A stretch of DNA of 64,000 nt. Origin: Marsupella aquatica. Its lineage: Eukaryota > Marchantiophyta. Within the stretch, counting starts at the first letter, position 1; the number at the start of each line of letters is the position of its first letter. Where the stretch lies: contig OZ316897.1 of NCBI GenBank assembly GCA_973895155.1, positions 15,314,001 through 15,378,000 on the forward strand. Direction: 5' to 3'. The position numbers and the translations under genes were made by a program. Below, in pieces: positions 1-12,500 of this stretch. The notes beneath the pieces were generated by a model that had not been told where the DNA came from, ran no database searches, and saw only the letters and a list, made by a program, of their open reading frames with translations.

Positions 1-497
1 CGATCTCTCCGTTGAGCCTCAGCACTTCAAGTTTCCTCCATCGAGTTGAACGCAACGACGAGAAACCTAGTTTAGGCAAAAACAAACTCCATAGCTTGCC
101 AAAAAACCAGAAAACGACTTTCACTCGTCATGAATCACTTGGTCCACGTTCAGGAGCAAATCAACTACCGAAACGATCAGCTCGTCTCAATCTACAAGCG
201 GAGCAACACCATGCGATACCTCGTGCACCAGAAAGCTCACACCAACGAGAAAATGAACTCTGGTCCCAACACCAAAAAACCGTCGAACACGAAACTCCAC
301 AAAAAAAATGATTTTTGCGATTACTTCTCATTCAGAAATATCATCGATGATTTCTAACCGCCGTTAAAAAGCCCTCACAATGATCTATCCGATGAGTCCC
401 CCTCAAACAAGTTTCATGTGACTAAACCCCCCCGGGATCTTCAGACCGTCGATTACACAAGAAAACTCTTGTCACCACGATGTCACCTCCCAGGCAT

Positions 498-509
498 GCT
501 CTGATACCA
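498..509 (-). other. Primer binding site for initiator tRNA-Met
   Basis: On the minus strand the sequence is TGGTATCAGAGC, complementary to the 3' end of plant initiator tRNA-Met, the usual primer of copia elements. It starts two bases inside the LTR end, the same spacing as in the right element. Confidence 0.85.
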
Positions 510-511
510 CT

Positions 512-804
512 TGTTGGGGATAATCTCTATCCCGGGACACCATGCACATGTGAACACCATACAAAGTAGTCGACAGAGCAAGTACATGGTTCACCTCATG
601 ACCGAGGCTACGTCCACGGGAAAGCAAGAGACCTTTACTTCTCTCTTGCCCAACTCCAACAATGAACTAAAGATCCACCAGGGACTGGCACCAGCTGTGG
701 CTAAATACACAACAACACTACCACTAACCTTAGCTAAGTCCTAACCTGAGTTAGCCTAACTGTGGTTAGCTCAAGAGTCACAAAACTAATAGCAATACAT
801 AACA
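512..804 (-). repeat. 5' LTR of the left copia element
   Basis: It has the TG...CA termini of an LTR. It carries the family blocks around the tract gtcgacagagcaagtacatgg and the AGTTAGCCTAACTGTGGTTA tract that also occur in the LTRs at 38334-38680 and 61341-61684. At 293 bp it lacks some internal sequence of those copies. Confidence 0.85.
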
Positions 805-1454
805 GATATATGGGTAAGTGGTTGTAGTGCACACTACACTGTTCATCGTAATTAGTGTGACTAACACTAATTTGAGAGCGCCCATTTTCAGGGTCTACTC
901 GCGAATTAGTGTTAGTCACACTAATTTTATGCTAACACTATTTTCGCGCACATGAATTAATGTTATTATGGTCTTAAAAGTGTCAATATAGAGTAAAAAA
1001 AACTATTTTGATAAATTCACAACAATTAATGTTACTTTGGACTAAAGATTAGCCATTTTTTACAAGCAATTTATACTAAAGTGAACAAAATCTGTTTTGG
1101 AAACCAACAAAAATTAATGTTACTTGGGCTCAAAATCATTTTTATCAAAAAGTAACACTAATTATATACTAACATTAATTCTTGCATAACACTAATTTGT
1201 GTAGATACTTTTAGGGGAATGTGCAATTATAGAGGGGACGACTGTTCAACCTAAATTTACAGGACAGTCCCTATGACTGCGACCTCCTTTGCGTATCTTT
1301 CCTAAATCAGTAAATCTGGTAAATATGGCCATCAGTCATCAGTGCATCACCTTATAAAGGTACTGTAACGAACGACCTTTTCCCTGTCAAAGTTTTGAAG
1401 TAATCGGATCCCTCCATCTCAGAAACTAACGGTCACGATTATGGCGTACACTCT
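805..1454. other. AT-rich intergenic DNA with a perfect inverted repeat
   Basis: No credible gene. The stretch is rich in TTAGTGTTA / TTAATGTTAC words. It holds a perfect 23-bp inverted repeat, arms 850-872 and 904-926, with a 31-bp spacer. The same vocabulary (ATTAGTGTTAGTC) recurs at about 53600-54570, so this is probably decayed repeat DNA of one family. Confidence 0.6.
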
Positions 1455-1601
1455 TTGGCCTCGTTACGCGAGGGCAAGACGGGCAGTCGGGTTCTGCAGA
1501 CGGAGGTACGTACTTCACTTGAGGTACGCACTTTACGGGGAACGGACATCTCTGGAAGCTTAGAATCAATCTCTGCCCTCCATCTTTCAAGTGAGCGGTT
1601 C

Positions 1602-1717
1602 TGTTGCAACATTTTCAGACACAGCGAACTGGGATTGGAGGTACGTCCTTTACTTGCAGTGTTGCAACATTTTCAGACACAGCGAACTGGGATTGGAGGT
1701 ACGTACTTTACTTGCAG
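1602..1717. repeat. 58-bp tandem duplication
   Basis: Two adjacent copies (1602-1659 and 1660-1717) differ at about one base. They lie inside an open frame at 1455-1928 that has no recognisable domain. I read this as a recent local duplication and not as part of a gene. Confidence 0.85.
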
Positions 1718-1999
1718 GTCCGTGAATCTGCTACTGATACAGAACTGTGCTTTCTTACGGGACGCCGGACCTGAGGTGGGACCCACTAGAGGTAAACTGG
1801 CAGAGAGAATAACAGTGTCAGGTCGAGGATACGGTGATCTCCTTACAAGAGCAGACTTGTCAGGATGTCTCATGACTTGGGCGCAGTGCTGCATCGTACA
1901 GAAGCATCGCCTTCGGACAAGAGCGTAGGAGTTCTTATTAGCTATTGAAAATTTTAGTCTCGAGATCATACGTTTAGATACTGTTATTTTGGGATTTCT

Positions 2000-2225
2000 T
2001 AGCAAGGGTGAGTGAATTGGGTTTAGGGCTTCTAGGCAGACCCCCTTGCTTGACACTCCCATGCAATACACCCGTGAACTCTACCAAGCTCTGCTTTTGA
2101 ACTGTTAGCTTTTGTAATGGGTTTTTTGTTTGGTCCCTTAGCCTTTTTGGCTTTTTGTTGCCTCCCCTTTAGGATCATGTCTCCTAGTTGCGCTGTCTTT
2201 TGTTTTTTGACATATGGAGAGATAT
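2000..2225. repeat. Dispersed SINE-like repeat, copy 1
   Basis: It shares an ordered set of blocks with 38000-38270: GTTGGGTTTAGGGCTT near the start, then CTCTACCA, a T/G-rich tract with TTTTGGCTT, and CATGTCTCCT near the end. It has no coding content. I did not see clear pol III boxes, so calling it a SINE is an inference. Confidence 0.5.
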
Positions 2226-2999
2226 GAAACATAGATTTGCAATCTCCAGGTTTTGCACTTATCAAGTGTGCATTCAGGCTGAGGTGACTGTATCTAGTTA
2301 GAGCATCAATGCCATACCAAACCCGTTTGGATAAGTGTAAGTACACAATTCTTACATAGCGTAAATGTTGCGAGCAGTTATGAGATAGTACAGAGGGGTT
2401 TAGGGCTGAGATGTAGGAATTGGATGGCATGAGAATCCTGCCCTCCTTTAAATGTTTCCTTTATAAATTGCATCCATGTTTGTCTAGCAAAGAGTTGTCA
2501 CCCTTATCCTTTATATATACACACTGCCAAAAAGCAAAACGCATCGTCTACGAGACACTACCCAGCTGGAGATCCAATAGAGGGAATAAAACAACAGAAA
2601 AATCCAGGGAGACCAAAATTTCCTTTATTCTCCTTTGTTTGCTCTAGTTGTATCTCATCTTGAATTATTATCCAAGACAGACCTTTCTTCCCCTCAGCAA
2701 CAACTGAAATATTAACCTCATACAAATAAGATTTTCAGTTGGTCTATTCGAGGTGGGGGGGGGGCCCATTTGCTCTTTATCAAATGTGGTGGTCCTACTT
2801 GGGGGTTCAGGCTGGTGTACTCAAGACTGGTCGCTCTTGGAGGAGGGACGACCCCTGCTTATTGACCCGCTATCAAATGTGGTGGTCCATTTGGGCGTCT
2901 ATCCTGGGGTTCCGACTAGGTGTACCCAAGGCAAGATTCCTCTCTCTTGGGTACACCTTTATTGAGTATCTTGCCTTTGGGATAAATTCCACCCTCTTG
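2226..2999. other. Intergenic repeats flanking the LINE
   Basis: No gene seen. From 2740 the DNA has a tandem character: TATCAAATGTGGTGGTCC appears twice (about 2787 and 2873), and the block from TACACCTTTATTGAG to GCCTTTGGGAT (2951-2982) recurs past the far end of the LINE at 8918-8949. The LINE therefore inserted into a pre-existing repeat. Confidence 0.55.
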
Positions 3000-4571
3000 G
3001 GTACACCTTTTTTTTTATTTATTTTTTATAAACACGAGCGCACTTTATTGAGAACAAACCCGTCTGAGGGGAGGAGACAGGAGAAAGGAACAAGGAACAA
3101 ATAAGGGTTGCTGAAAGAGGGAGCACACCCAGAGAACGAAGGCGAGACCACCCCAAACCGGCCGCCTAAGGGGAGGAGGCGGGCCATAGAGGAGAGGAGG
3201 GACCCAGAAAGCCAAACATAAGCCGAACCAACCAAGACCTGAATATGAAAAAGGAGCATCCAAAACAGCCAACCTAGCCAGAACCACCAAAGCCCCAAGA
3301 GGCCCCCCGCTGAACTCCATCTGTCCTGGGCTGCCTTCGATGGCTATAGTCAACCACCACTTCCCCAGCTGCATCGAGGCCAGACCACTCCCTGAGATCA
3401 CCACGCCCTCCATACGAGAGTCCACCTCAATCTCCGGACATTCCCTGGATCACCAAGAAGAGAGCCTTGATGATTTCACCTTATTGTGCCCTGGCTATGT
3501 CCAGCGCGGGTACCCGAGGTTATGTCTCGAGATCCCGAAGCATAGCCCGGGGCAGAAACTAGCAGACCAAAGATTCCATCGTGCCTGATCTCCATTTTTA
3601 TACCAATTTATGATCCTAGAACTTGAGTGTAGAACACCTCCCAAGGAAAGCAGCCATAGCTGATGCGACGGAGAAAAGAGATAGGCAACCAGTCCAGATG
3701 CCAATTAGCGACTTTAACTTGGCATTTAAACCTCCCACTCACCAATCATGGGCTCCATATGTAACAGCCAGCAGCCAGCCCAGTGGAGAGTGACAGAGAG
3801 AGCAGGGGACACACCTACAGCGCCAAGGTTAGAATCCAGCCGATTACCATGAGAGAAGCTCCCCAAGATATCCGAGAATCCTGGGAATGGGACGGAACAA
3901 ATGGCAGCTATCACTAGAATTGTTAGCTGAGAGCCTACAGATCCTACCTATCCAACAATGTAGTACCATGAGTAGCCTACCTATCTGTCTTTGTCTAAGT
4001 CTGTCTGATTGCTACATTTGCAGCGGAAAAAAGTCTGTGCTTCTGAAAAGAGATAGATATGAAACCAGACTCAAATAGTCCGATGAGAATCTAGTTCTGA
4101 GAGAGCGGTGGTAAAAAATGTCAATACTGGCCGCCAGTCATGGTGAACCAGGATCCCAGGACAGGGGGGGGGGCGGCAAAAAAGCCAGATGGCGGGACAG
4201 AGGAATAAGTCTCCAAAAGGTGAGAAACCAAGCTACCATCTCCAATGGCGAGCGCCGGATGAGAGAGCCCCACAAAGCAGCGAGAAGAAGCCATAAGGGA
4301 CAACAAGGGAAAGACCCACCAACCATTGGTACTTGTGGGGGGAGGAAGAGAGCAGCAAGGAGATCAATGGAACGAGGGATGTACTGTGCCATATGGTGAT
4401 GGGAGGAACAGACACTAGATGAGGATCGGAACTAGCCCATGATAGAACTGAAGGGATGGGGTAATCCCAGAATAGGAGAAGAAGAGAACGTAACGGGAAG
4501 AAAGGAGGCTCTAGAACATATATTAATATAATAAGAAGTGAGCCGTGGGGAAAAGTATCCCAAACAGAAAG

Positions 4572-6209
4572 TCAACGAGGACAACGAGAGGTCAGAGGAC
4601 CAGAGATATACTTCTCAGCATAGTATAGACGATTTTTCTTTTTTTCTGAGTCTGAACAAAGAGCCACCGAACAAAGATGTTGAACGACAGATGATGCGGC
4701 CAGAAAGGGGGAGAAGGCTACAGTTTGGCTCTGAAACAACCGAGAGTTTCTATTTTTCCATAGGAGCCACACGGTTTCATAGATAACAAAAATACGAGCA
4801 GAGAGCCGTGGGGTACGACCAAGGGCAAGGTCCAATGTGCTTGTGAAAGAATGTCCCCCTGGAAGAAGGGAGAGAGACGGCACCCGCTCATAGAACCAGG
4901 CAGTCCGGTTCCAAGCACAAATAGCTTGCCTGCAGGAGAAGAAAATATGAGGATTATCCTCCACCCGATCCGGGCAGGATGGACATGTCCCATCTCCATG
5001 TCCACACTGCTTAGCTCGTTTTCCTGAAAATAATCCTGCAGCCAGGACCCGCCATAAAAAGATTTTACCACGATTAGACAGATCTGATCGCCAGATCCTC
5101 CTCCACCTGCGCCCCCATTCTCCTGCGGAGTCTGACGTCCCCCATCGATTGTTAAGAGAGCCGATGTCTCCCCCAGCCTGGTGTAGGAAATTATAAGCTT
5201 GCATGCTGCCGAGGAAATGAGGTCTGCGATGATTTTGAAGGCCACACCAAAACCATTGGGATCCGGCGAAGGAAGAAGAAATGGAAGGTGGAGGGCCGCT
5301 ATGAATAGACAATATGATCCTAGATAGAGTGTCTAACTCTATGACCCCAAACCCCCGCAGCCTGGAGAGACGAGGCAAAAAGTCCACCCAACAGCCCGGA
5401 TCCTGCATCCAGAGGTCAGAGACATACCGAATATTTAGACGATAACAGGCGATGATAATCCTAGGAACCAAAGAGATAGGAAAGTCTAAGGAGGTGAAAA
5501 ATTTAGGAAGAAAGTCCTCAATCCTCCATCTTGCCGGAATGGCTTGTGAGCCTGACTGCCAGTGCAAGTTGATCCTGATCTTATTCCATGCCCTCCATAT
5601 ACCTGCCGTGTATACCATACCTCGAAAGCTGGACGGGGAGGAGAATAGGAACCGATCCATGGTGGTGTACCCTGCTTGGCGAAGCAACACCGTCTTTTTC
5701 CATGCTGTCAGGCGGAGATTGGCCGAGAATAATATCGCCCAGTCTGAATCCTGGTCTGATATCATCCAAATGGCCCATCTGGCCAGCAATGCCGTGGCCT
5801 GAAGATTTATGTCCTTGAACCCGAGGCCCCCATTTTGTTTACTGGCGCACATCCGGTCCCAGGAAACCAATGGTGTTTTCCTGGCTCCCTCTTTGTTATA
5901 ACCCCATAGAAAATTCTTACACGTCCGTTGAATCATGTCTGTAAAACTCACTGCGAAGTTAGTATACATCATATGGAATACTGTCATGGATAACAAGACC
6001 TGTTTTACCAACAGGACACGACCCGTGAATGAGAAGCTTTTGTTCGACCAAGAAGCGAGTCTTTTGTTCAATTTTTTCAGGCAATATTCATGTAGTTGGG
6101 TCTTGGATAGATATGTCCAATCGGGGCACCCAAGTAGCTGGATATATGGCCCATAGGAACGATTACACATTTGGTATCTAATAACCATTGCGGAGGAGTG
6201 TCTATGCAT
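4572..6209 (-). pseudogene. LINE ORF2, C-terminal part after a frameshift
   Basis: The 545-codon frame overlaps the end of the upstream ORF2 frame at 6077-6209. It continues with LLGCPDWTYLSKTQ, the block that follows YLG in plant LINE reverse transcriptases. Near the end it carries the zf-RVT domain: GKIFLWRVLA, then CGHGDGTCPSC, then HIFFSC. The switch between frames lies near 6120-6140 and needs only a small indel. Translation of this part as a separate protein is not expected. Confidence 0.8.
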
Positions 6210-8473
6210 AAAATGAGGACCTCGGTCTTCTCCAGATTTAGGCGTGCCCCTGCTGCATGCTCATATAAGTCCATCGTTCCACATATATCCAAGAAGCTAG
6301 ATTCCTTAGCAGGGGTGATAACTCCTAGATTGTCTGCAAAGAATCTATGAAACAGAGTGAGTTTGTTATTTATTTTAATGCCCTGCAGTTCATTAGCCTG
6401 TAGAGCTGCGTCAAAGACGTCCATGAGAGGCTGTGTCGATAATGCATAGATGAGAGGGGCGAGGGGACATCCTTGACGGACTCCCCGCATGAGAGGAATG
6501 GGTTCCGTGAATAACCCATTGACATGAACCTTAGCAGTTGCTTGCATCATTAGACCCATGATATTCCTAGTAAGCGATTGGCTCAGGCCTAATGTGCTAA
6601 GAGTCTCCCTGATGTAACGGTGGTCTACGCGGTCAAATGCTTTTGAAAAATCCATTTTTATGAATAGAGCAGGCACGTTATTTGTTGAGATCCAGTCTAT
6701 CGCCAACCATGCCAAAGAAACGTTATCAAGAATCTGACGCCCAGGAACAAACCCTGTTTGTTGAGGGTTTACCATCTTTGGCAGAACTCTCCCGAGCCTG
6801 ATAGCAATCAGCTTTGCTATGATTTTATATGCTATATTCAGAAGAGTGATTGGCCTCCAATCCGTCAATCTTGTTTTATCAGTTGATTTTGGGACCAGCT
6901 TTATTACTCCCTCTATAAATCCTGGTAGCATGATACTGTCTGCCCAGAAAGATAAGATCATGCCGGTAAAGGCTGGTGCAATGAATCCCCAACACCCCAA
7001 AAAGACCTCTATTGTAAGGCCGTCTAGGCCTGGGGCTTTATTTTTCTTCATCTTTTTGGCTGCTGAAAAGAGTTCATCCATAGAAGGGGCTGCATCTAAC
7101 TGATTGGATTCTGCTTGAGAGATTCGTTTGGAGGAGAACCGAAGCATTTTCCTTCTAGCTTGTACATTGAGCTGAGTTTCCGGGGCATCCGGGGAATAGA
7201 GTGAACGGTAGAAGTTTCCAACTTCTATGAGGACCAGATCCTTGTCGTGAGATAATGTGCCATCCGAGAGACGAAGGCAAGGAATCCTGGCTCGCTGCTG
7301 CTGGATCCTAACAATATTAAAAAATAATTTAGTAGAGGCATCCCCAAGCCCCAGCCACCGAATCCTTGATTTCTTACGAAGCTCAATAGCCTCTCGGAAC
7401 TCAGAATCTCTAAGAGCAACCTCCGCCTCTCGCAACTCAGTGAGGTTGTTTCCAGTTAGGCAGCCACCAGCGAAGGAGCGCAGCGATAATATTTTTGCGC
7501 GAAGATCCTCTATTGTTATTTGTTTACTTGTTTTTTTAGATTGAATTTCCATGAATTCACGACGGAACCGCTTGCAAGCTAGATAGAAAGCTATCTTTGG
7601 ATCTGTAGTGTCTGATGAGTGATTATACCATGCACGTTCCAGTAGATCCATATTGTATGCGCTTCTGATGACCCATGAGTTGGCTTTGAAATATGAGGAC
7701 CTGTGAGCCGAGTGATTTGCATCCATTTGAGGCGTTATAATACATGAGAGAGAGACTGGGCAATGGTCGGACATGGGGCGATCATGATGGTGGGAAATGG
7801 ATATAACCTGATCCAACCATGATCCACGATTACTCAAATAGAACCTGTCAAGCCGGGATTGGAATATCCCAAGAAGAGTGCCTCTCCTCCACGTGTAGCG
7901 GGAGCCATAGACGGAGCGAGCAAGTTTATAGGTATCGTGAAGGTCAAAACGACACCTAAACTCACACCAGGCTGCTAATTCAGCACCGGAGAGCAAAGAA
8001 GAGTGGCCAGCAATTGAGTCTATTTCTTTTTCTGTCATGTTAAAATCTCCAGAAATAACCCAGTTCCCGACCGGAAGAGTGAGCAATAAGTATTCCCAAA
8101 GCTGGGTTCTTACAGCAGAGACGTTAGAAGCATATAGACCCACTATACCAAAGCAACCTTTATCGCTTTCAATAGTGGCCCATATGGCACTACTGACTGG
8201 TGAGATGCCAAAATTTGTGACCTGGAAGGAAGGGTGGATTAGCATAGCAGCCCCTCCCCTCCCACCAACCGGGTGAGCGATAAGAGTTTTATATCCAGGA
8301 AGAATAAGGGAAAGAGCAGAGATGAGACGGAAATCGTTAGCTTTTATTTCGAGAAGAGTTAGAATGTGTATAGAGTTACGCATATCTTTAATCCATTTTC
8401 GTACTATATATTTTCTATTTGGATCACAGAGGCCGGAGACATTCCATATCGCGATGTTCAAGAGATCATCCAT
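6077..8473 (-). pseudogene. LINE ORF2, endonuclease + reverse transcriptase part
   Basis: The 798-codon frame starts MDDLLNIAIWNVSG. The N-terminal third is an APE-type endonuclease: WNVSGL, LLEIKA (metal-binding Glu), GGRGGAA, SGDFNM, SRLDRF and SDHCPV. The middle is a reverse transcriptase: WRPITLLN, GFVPGRQI, KMDFSKAFDRVDH (first catalytic Asp) and RGVRQGCPLAP. The motif normally FADD reads FADN, so one of the two adjacent catalytic aspartates is lost. The frame ends soon after SSYLGAPIGH, where the neighbouring frame (6209-4572) continues the protein. Known of the family: ORF2 nicks DNA and copies the element RNA at the nick. This copy should not be able to do so. Confidence 0.85.
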
Positions 8474-8484
8474 AATTCAAGCAC

Positions 8485-8853
8485 TTAAAAACAGTAGGGA
8501 GCAGTATTACCTGAACCTACTTCCTGATTATTTGTTGTTGTGTCAGATATGGTTTCGTACTCCGAGCTTGAAGAGTTGCTGTCTCGCCCCGTTTCTTCTT
8601 CCATTGACGTAGACTCGTTATTGGAGGTGTAGCCCCCTGAAGAATCCCCCAGGATCTGATTGTAGAGAAGCGTTGTGTAAGCTGTTGCTGATGATCTTAT
8701 AACTGCTGAGGAGAACAATGGGCCGAGATGCTGTTTCTTCTTGATGATTTTATTCCTTGATGGCCGTGCTAGACGGTGGTGCAACCTTCCGGTTTGTGTA
8801 GTTTCTGAGGAGGGTGACGCTATATTCGAACTCCTCCGAGTGAGGGTGTTCAC
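8485..8853 (-). pseudogene. LINE ORF1 3' remnant
   Basis: This is an open frame of about 120 codons directly upstream of ORF2. It is rich in Ser, Thr and basic residues and has no zinc knuckle. Position and composition fit the C-terminal tail of a LINE ORF1 protein truncated at the insertion boundary near 8914. No function is expected of the fragment. Confidence 0.5.
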
Positions 8854-8925
8854 ACTAACCGCAGGAAGGACTACATCTGTGGAGCGCGAGATCCTAGCTC
8901 CTACGTCTGCTTCAGGTACACCTTT

Positions 8926-9522
8926 ATTGAGTAGCTTGCCTTTGGGATCCTGCCAGATTTGGGTATCTTGCCTTTAGGAATCTGTCTCCAGGTTTAATGG
9001 AGAAGGGATGACCCTTGCTTGTTGATATATAGCTGTTGAATTTTATAATTAAAAAAGATGGCATTTACAAATGCATAATGTGTGGGACTGCCGTTGTTTT
9101 GCTTTAGATTTTTGTTTGTTTTTCCTTCAGTGTTTAGAGTGTGACAGCCCCATCAGTTATCTTTATCAGGTATGACTTGTTCCTTCACCTAATCTTGGAA
9201 GATTAGGTACATTAGGGTTTTCTTAAATCCAACTTTGAGCATTAAAAAAGACATGGTTTTTAAGGAATATTCCACAAAAGATAGGGGTAAAAGTTTAATT
9301 ATTTATTTATATATTGTGGGGTGTCTGTCACATAGAAATTGAGTGATATGCAACCCCCTTGAAGTGAGGCCCCTGAGTGGCCATCTCAATTAATATTTTT
9401 CTCGACAACACTCCCCCTCTACATCACTTAGTATTGATGATATGAAGCAACCCACTGGCATTCTATTAGTAGTTAATATTACAAAGGCGAGTACCATAAG
9501 GTACATTAGCTTGAGTCTTGCA
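8926..9522. other. Spacer between LINE and CCDC40 gene
   Basis: 8926-9015 continues the host repeat split by the LINE and resembles 2840-2870 and 2951-2982. 9016-9522 is AT-rich with no ORF. It contains the 3' flank of the CCDC40 gene, whose stop is at 9523-9525. I see no clear terminator element. Confidence 0.5.
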
Positions 9523-12500
9523 CTAACTTACAAAACTTGAATTCTTGCTAGCTAACGATAATTGCACAATCATCATGTCCAACTTTGGTTGCATGTCAGG
9601 GAGCTGATGTATTAAGATTTGCACTACCCTCGCTAATGTTTGGCATTTCTTTTGGGACTCAGAAAGCTCTTCTGAGATTGGCCCTTTCACTTGCACTTTC
9701 CATTTGTTGCTTTTTACATCCTCATATCTCCTACACATCCTTTGTCGTAAAGTTGTGGCCATCAATTCTGTTGTTTTGTGATGACTTGTGTCCCTCAACT
9801 GGATCCTGCATCCCACAAAAATCAAAATTATAGGTGGGTGTCATATAAATTAAGTTCACAATAAGATCTGGATCAAATTTGATTTAATTAGGAGAGTGTT
9901 AGAAGTGCTCAATGTCATCTTTGTCATGAAACAGATGGACAGACTCTCTATTTGATGCATATTGAATCAGGAGGGGAATTTCAGATTGAAGAGAATAATC
10001 TCAATTTCAGAATATTCAAACAACTTCCTTTCTTGAGAAGTAAAAAAAGTGAAACTAAATTTGACAAACAAGAATATGAAGCATACCTCAATCCTTCTTG
10101 TTGCTTCACAACCTCCTGGATTGCATTATCCATGCATTCTACTTTGCTTTCCAGGTTTTTCCTACTCTCCTCAAGGATATCTAAACGCTCTTCAATTGCT
10201 GCATAGGACTTGTCTATATCTCTTGTTGATCTTTTCAACTCGACACAAACCTTCAAAAGATTTGCCTCTATACTGGCTGGACCATCAAAGCCTTTTCTCA
10301 TGCTCATTGCCTACAAGTTAGAAGGATGAATCAGTTGTTGAAATCCATGAATGGTGATGTTTGCTATGCATTGCAAGCAGTACACTTCTAGAACATTGGA
10401 TCATGAGAACCTTTCAATATTCATTGCCTCACAGTTTATGTGGTCTAGACTCACAAGACTTGTGTCTGTATTGACAAACTAATCCCCATGAGGTAATTTT
10501 TCAAACCACTACAATATTGTGATTGGCTCACCTTGACTTTTGTGTCAATCACCTTACGGTTGGCAACTTGATTCTCAAGACCTTGGCATAATTTGTCTCG
10601 AATGAATGCTAGGTTGTCATGTGTTAACTTCAATCTGTCACATTGTTTCTTCAATGCTGTAATCACTGCTCGTCCCACATTTGGATCTATAGCTGCCTGT
10701 TCAATTCCAAAAACTGTTCAATAAGACCTGGTTTTTTTATTGTCCACTTTTAAGCAGCAAAGTCAAAGAGAAATACAACTACAACTACGAACACAACACA
10801 ATTGATGGCTAAGAGTTGAATAGTACTTTGCTCTTGAATATGGGGTTAGTTGCAAAAACACATTTTAACTCTTTGTCAATTTTAGAATACATGGGAGCAA
10901 TCATCTGTGTCAAAAATATCCCTTGCATATGTAGCCACTGGAGTTTGAGATCTATACGCTACTAAGTAATTTATGTACCCTTTTCTCCAATACACTAACT
11001 ATGAAGGATGTGGTGTATTTTTGTTTACTTTCTAGTTTCTGAATCAAGTTTTTAATTCAAGAAAATACCAATCCAAAGGGAACTATAGCACCAAGATTCT
11101 AATACGCCCAACCACAGCATGCTCAATGAAATATCATATAGTCACAAATGACATGCAAATTGACTGCTTGACCAGTCACCTTGTTATAAATCCACTTCTG
11201 GCTATTTCAATTTGGATGAATACAATAGTCATATAATCTAAGATGTTATTATTGCACAGTAGTTATAGATAAGTCTATCCAAAGAACATCTATATTTTTT
11301 GCAAATATATCAACCCTTCCTTAATTAACTTGAAATAAATAGTATGATGGATGTATCGTGGGATCCATAAACCTGTATTACGAGCTATAACGGAAATATG
11401 CCCCTCTTATACACATCTAGTTAGTTGCCCATGATTTAATCTCAAAAGCATGCCCATCCAGTCTCTACTATTCTCAGGGTCAAGGAGGCCACTGGTTACA
11501 CGAGCTAAGTAAGTTCATGCATATGTAATCTCAATGAACTCCCTCCTTAATCCATCAAAGAGAAACAGTAGTATCCCTTATTAGAGCTCTTGTAAAACCT
11601 TCAACTATAAATAAGTTAAGGTCAGTATATCAATACCGAACAAAATTTGGAGTATACTTACTTGGGTTTTCAGTTCAAAAGAGATTTTGTACTTCCAAAG
11701 CATCACATGATGTTCGAGCTCATCAAAGTGTTTTATTGCATATTGTCTTTCACTCTTTGCTTGAGCCAATTGTTCTTCAAGGCTCACAAGATAGCGGCCC
11801 AACTCTTTGAGAGCTGCATAATTGGCTGACTGTAAATTTAAATTCTCCCTCTTCAGTAGATCCTCAAGTGTTGCATTCTTTGCAATCATGTCATTAAGCC
11901 TACAAAATTACAGGATCACATGTTCAATGAATATCATTCATTGGCTGAACAAAGTTCAGTTTGAATGTACCTCCTTTGTAGTTTTAGGTGCTTTATGCAA
12001 AAGAATCCACACAACAGATTTGGATAAGGGCAATACTAAATTTTTCTCTACTACTACTACTAGTATGAAATAATCTCTAACGCCTTTAAGTGTTGTAAGG
12101 CTCTGCTACTAGGCTTAAGCTTTCGTTGCATGGACAGTATGACCCACGTACATGGTTGTTACCGGGGCGTTACTAGAAACAGATGAGTGTCATTATCACA
12201 AGATTATATCAAAGCTAGTCTTCTCACAGCTCACCAAGTTTGCATGCATTATCTATTGTTCAAGTTCATAGGTTTATCAACAGTGAAATTGGGGTATCTC
12301 CAAATTTGTTGTGACAGCAACTTGGTTTGTGTGCTTTTTCCAGCTCTCAGGCAAGGAGGGAGTGGGTGCCCAGGATGCCAGAAGAGCAGCTGTTGCTGAT
12401 ATCTTATTAGATCAAACAATCACTATGAACATAATCCCCTCAAGTTTGAGATTATTACCTTAAGATCACTCCTTGCTTTTCGTTCACCCGCTTGTCTAGA

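Larger units (their letters stand above)
1..804 (-). mobile_element. Ty1/copia-type LTR retrotransposon, 5' end (LTR + leader), cut by window edge
   Basis: The element reads leftward. Its 5' LTR is 512-804, beginning TGTTA and ending CAACA in element sense. After a 2-bp spacer comes a primer binding site, and 1-497 is untranslated leader. The start of the window matches in reverse complement the leader of the element at the right end (about 62161-62195), and the LTR shares long blocks with the LTRs at 38334 and 61341. The rest of the element, with gag-pol and the 3' LTR, lies outside, so its target duplication cannot be checked. The LTR (293 bp) is shorter and clearly more diverged than the other two. 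Short ORFs in 12-357 are leader sequence and do not look coding. Confidence 0.85.
3000..8925 (-). mobile_element. Non-LTR retrotransposon (plant LINE), 5'-truncated and inactive
   Basis: The element occupies about 3010-8914 and runs right to left. An 11-bp target duplication GGTACACCTTT flanks it (3000-3010 and 8915-8925). A T-rich tract at 3009-3030 is the poly(A) tail seen from the plus strand. In element order it holds a 3' remnant of ORF1 (8853-8485), ORF2 with endonuclease and reverse transcriptase (8473-6077), the frameshifted rest of ORF2 (6209-4572), and a 3' region of about 1.5 kb with no clear domain. ORF1 is too short for a full copy, so the insert was 5'-truncated. The frameshift and the altered RT active site make it non-autonomous. 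Confidence 0.85.

Noticed and set aside
12-357. Two overlapping ORFs at the window start
   Set aside because: They lie in the untranslated leader of the minus-strand copia element and read against its direction.
1455-1928. 157-codon plus-strand ORF
   Set aside because: It contains a 58-bp tandem duplication, has no recognisable domain, and a competing frame lies on the other strand. Most likely chance.
3026-4415. Minus-strand ORFs of 60-126 codons after LINE ORF2
   Set aside because: They are hydrophobic and Trp/Pro-rich with no RNase H motif. They fit the LINE 3' region rather than genes.
5452-8276. Plus-strand ORFs across the LINE
   Set aside because: They are antisense shadows of ORF2.
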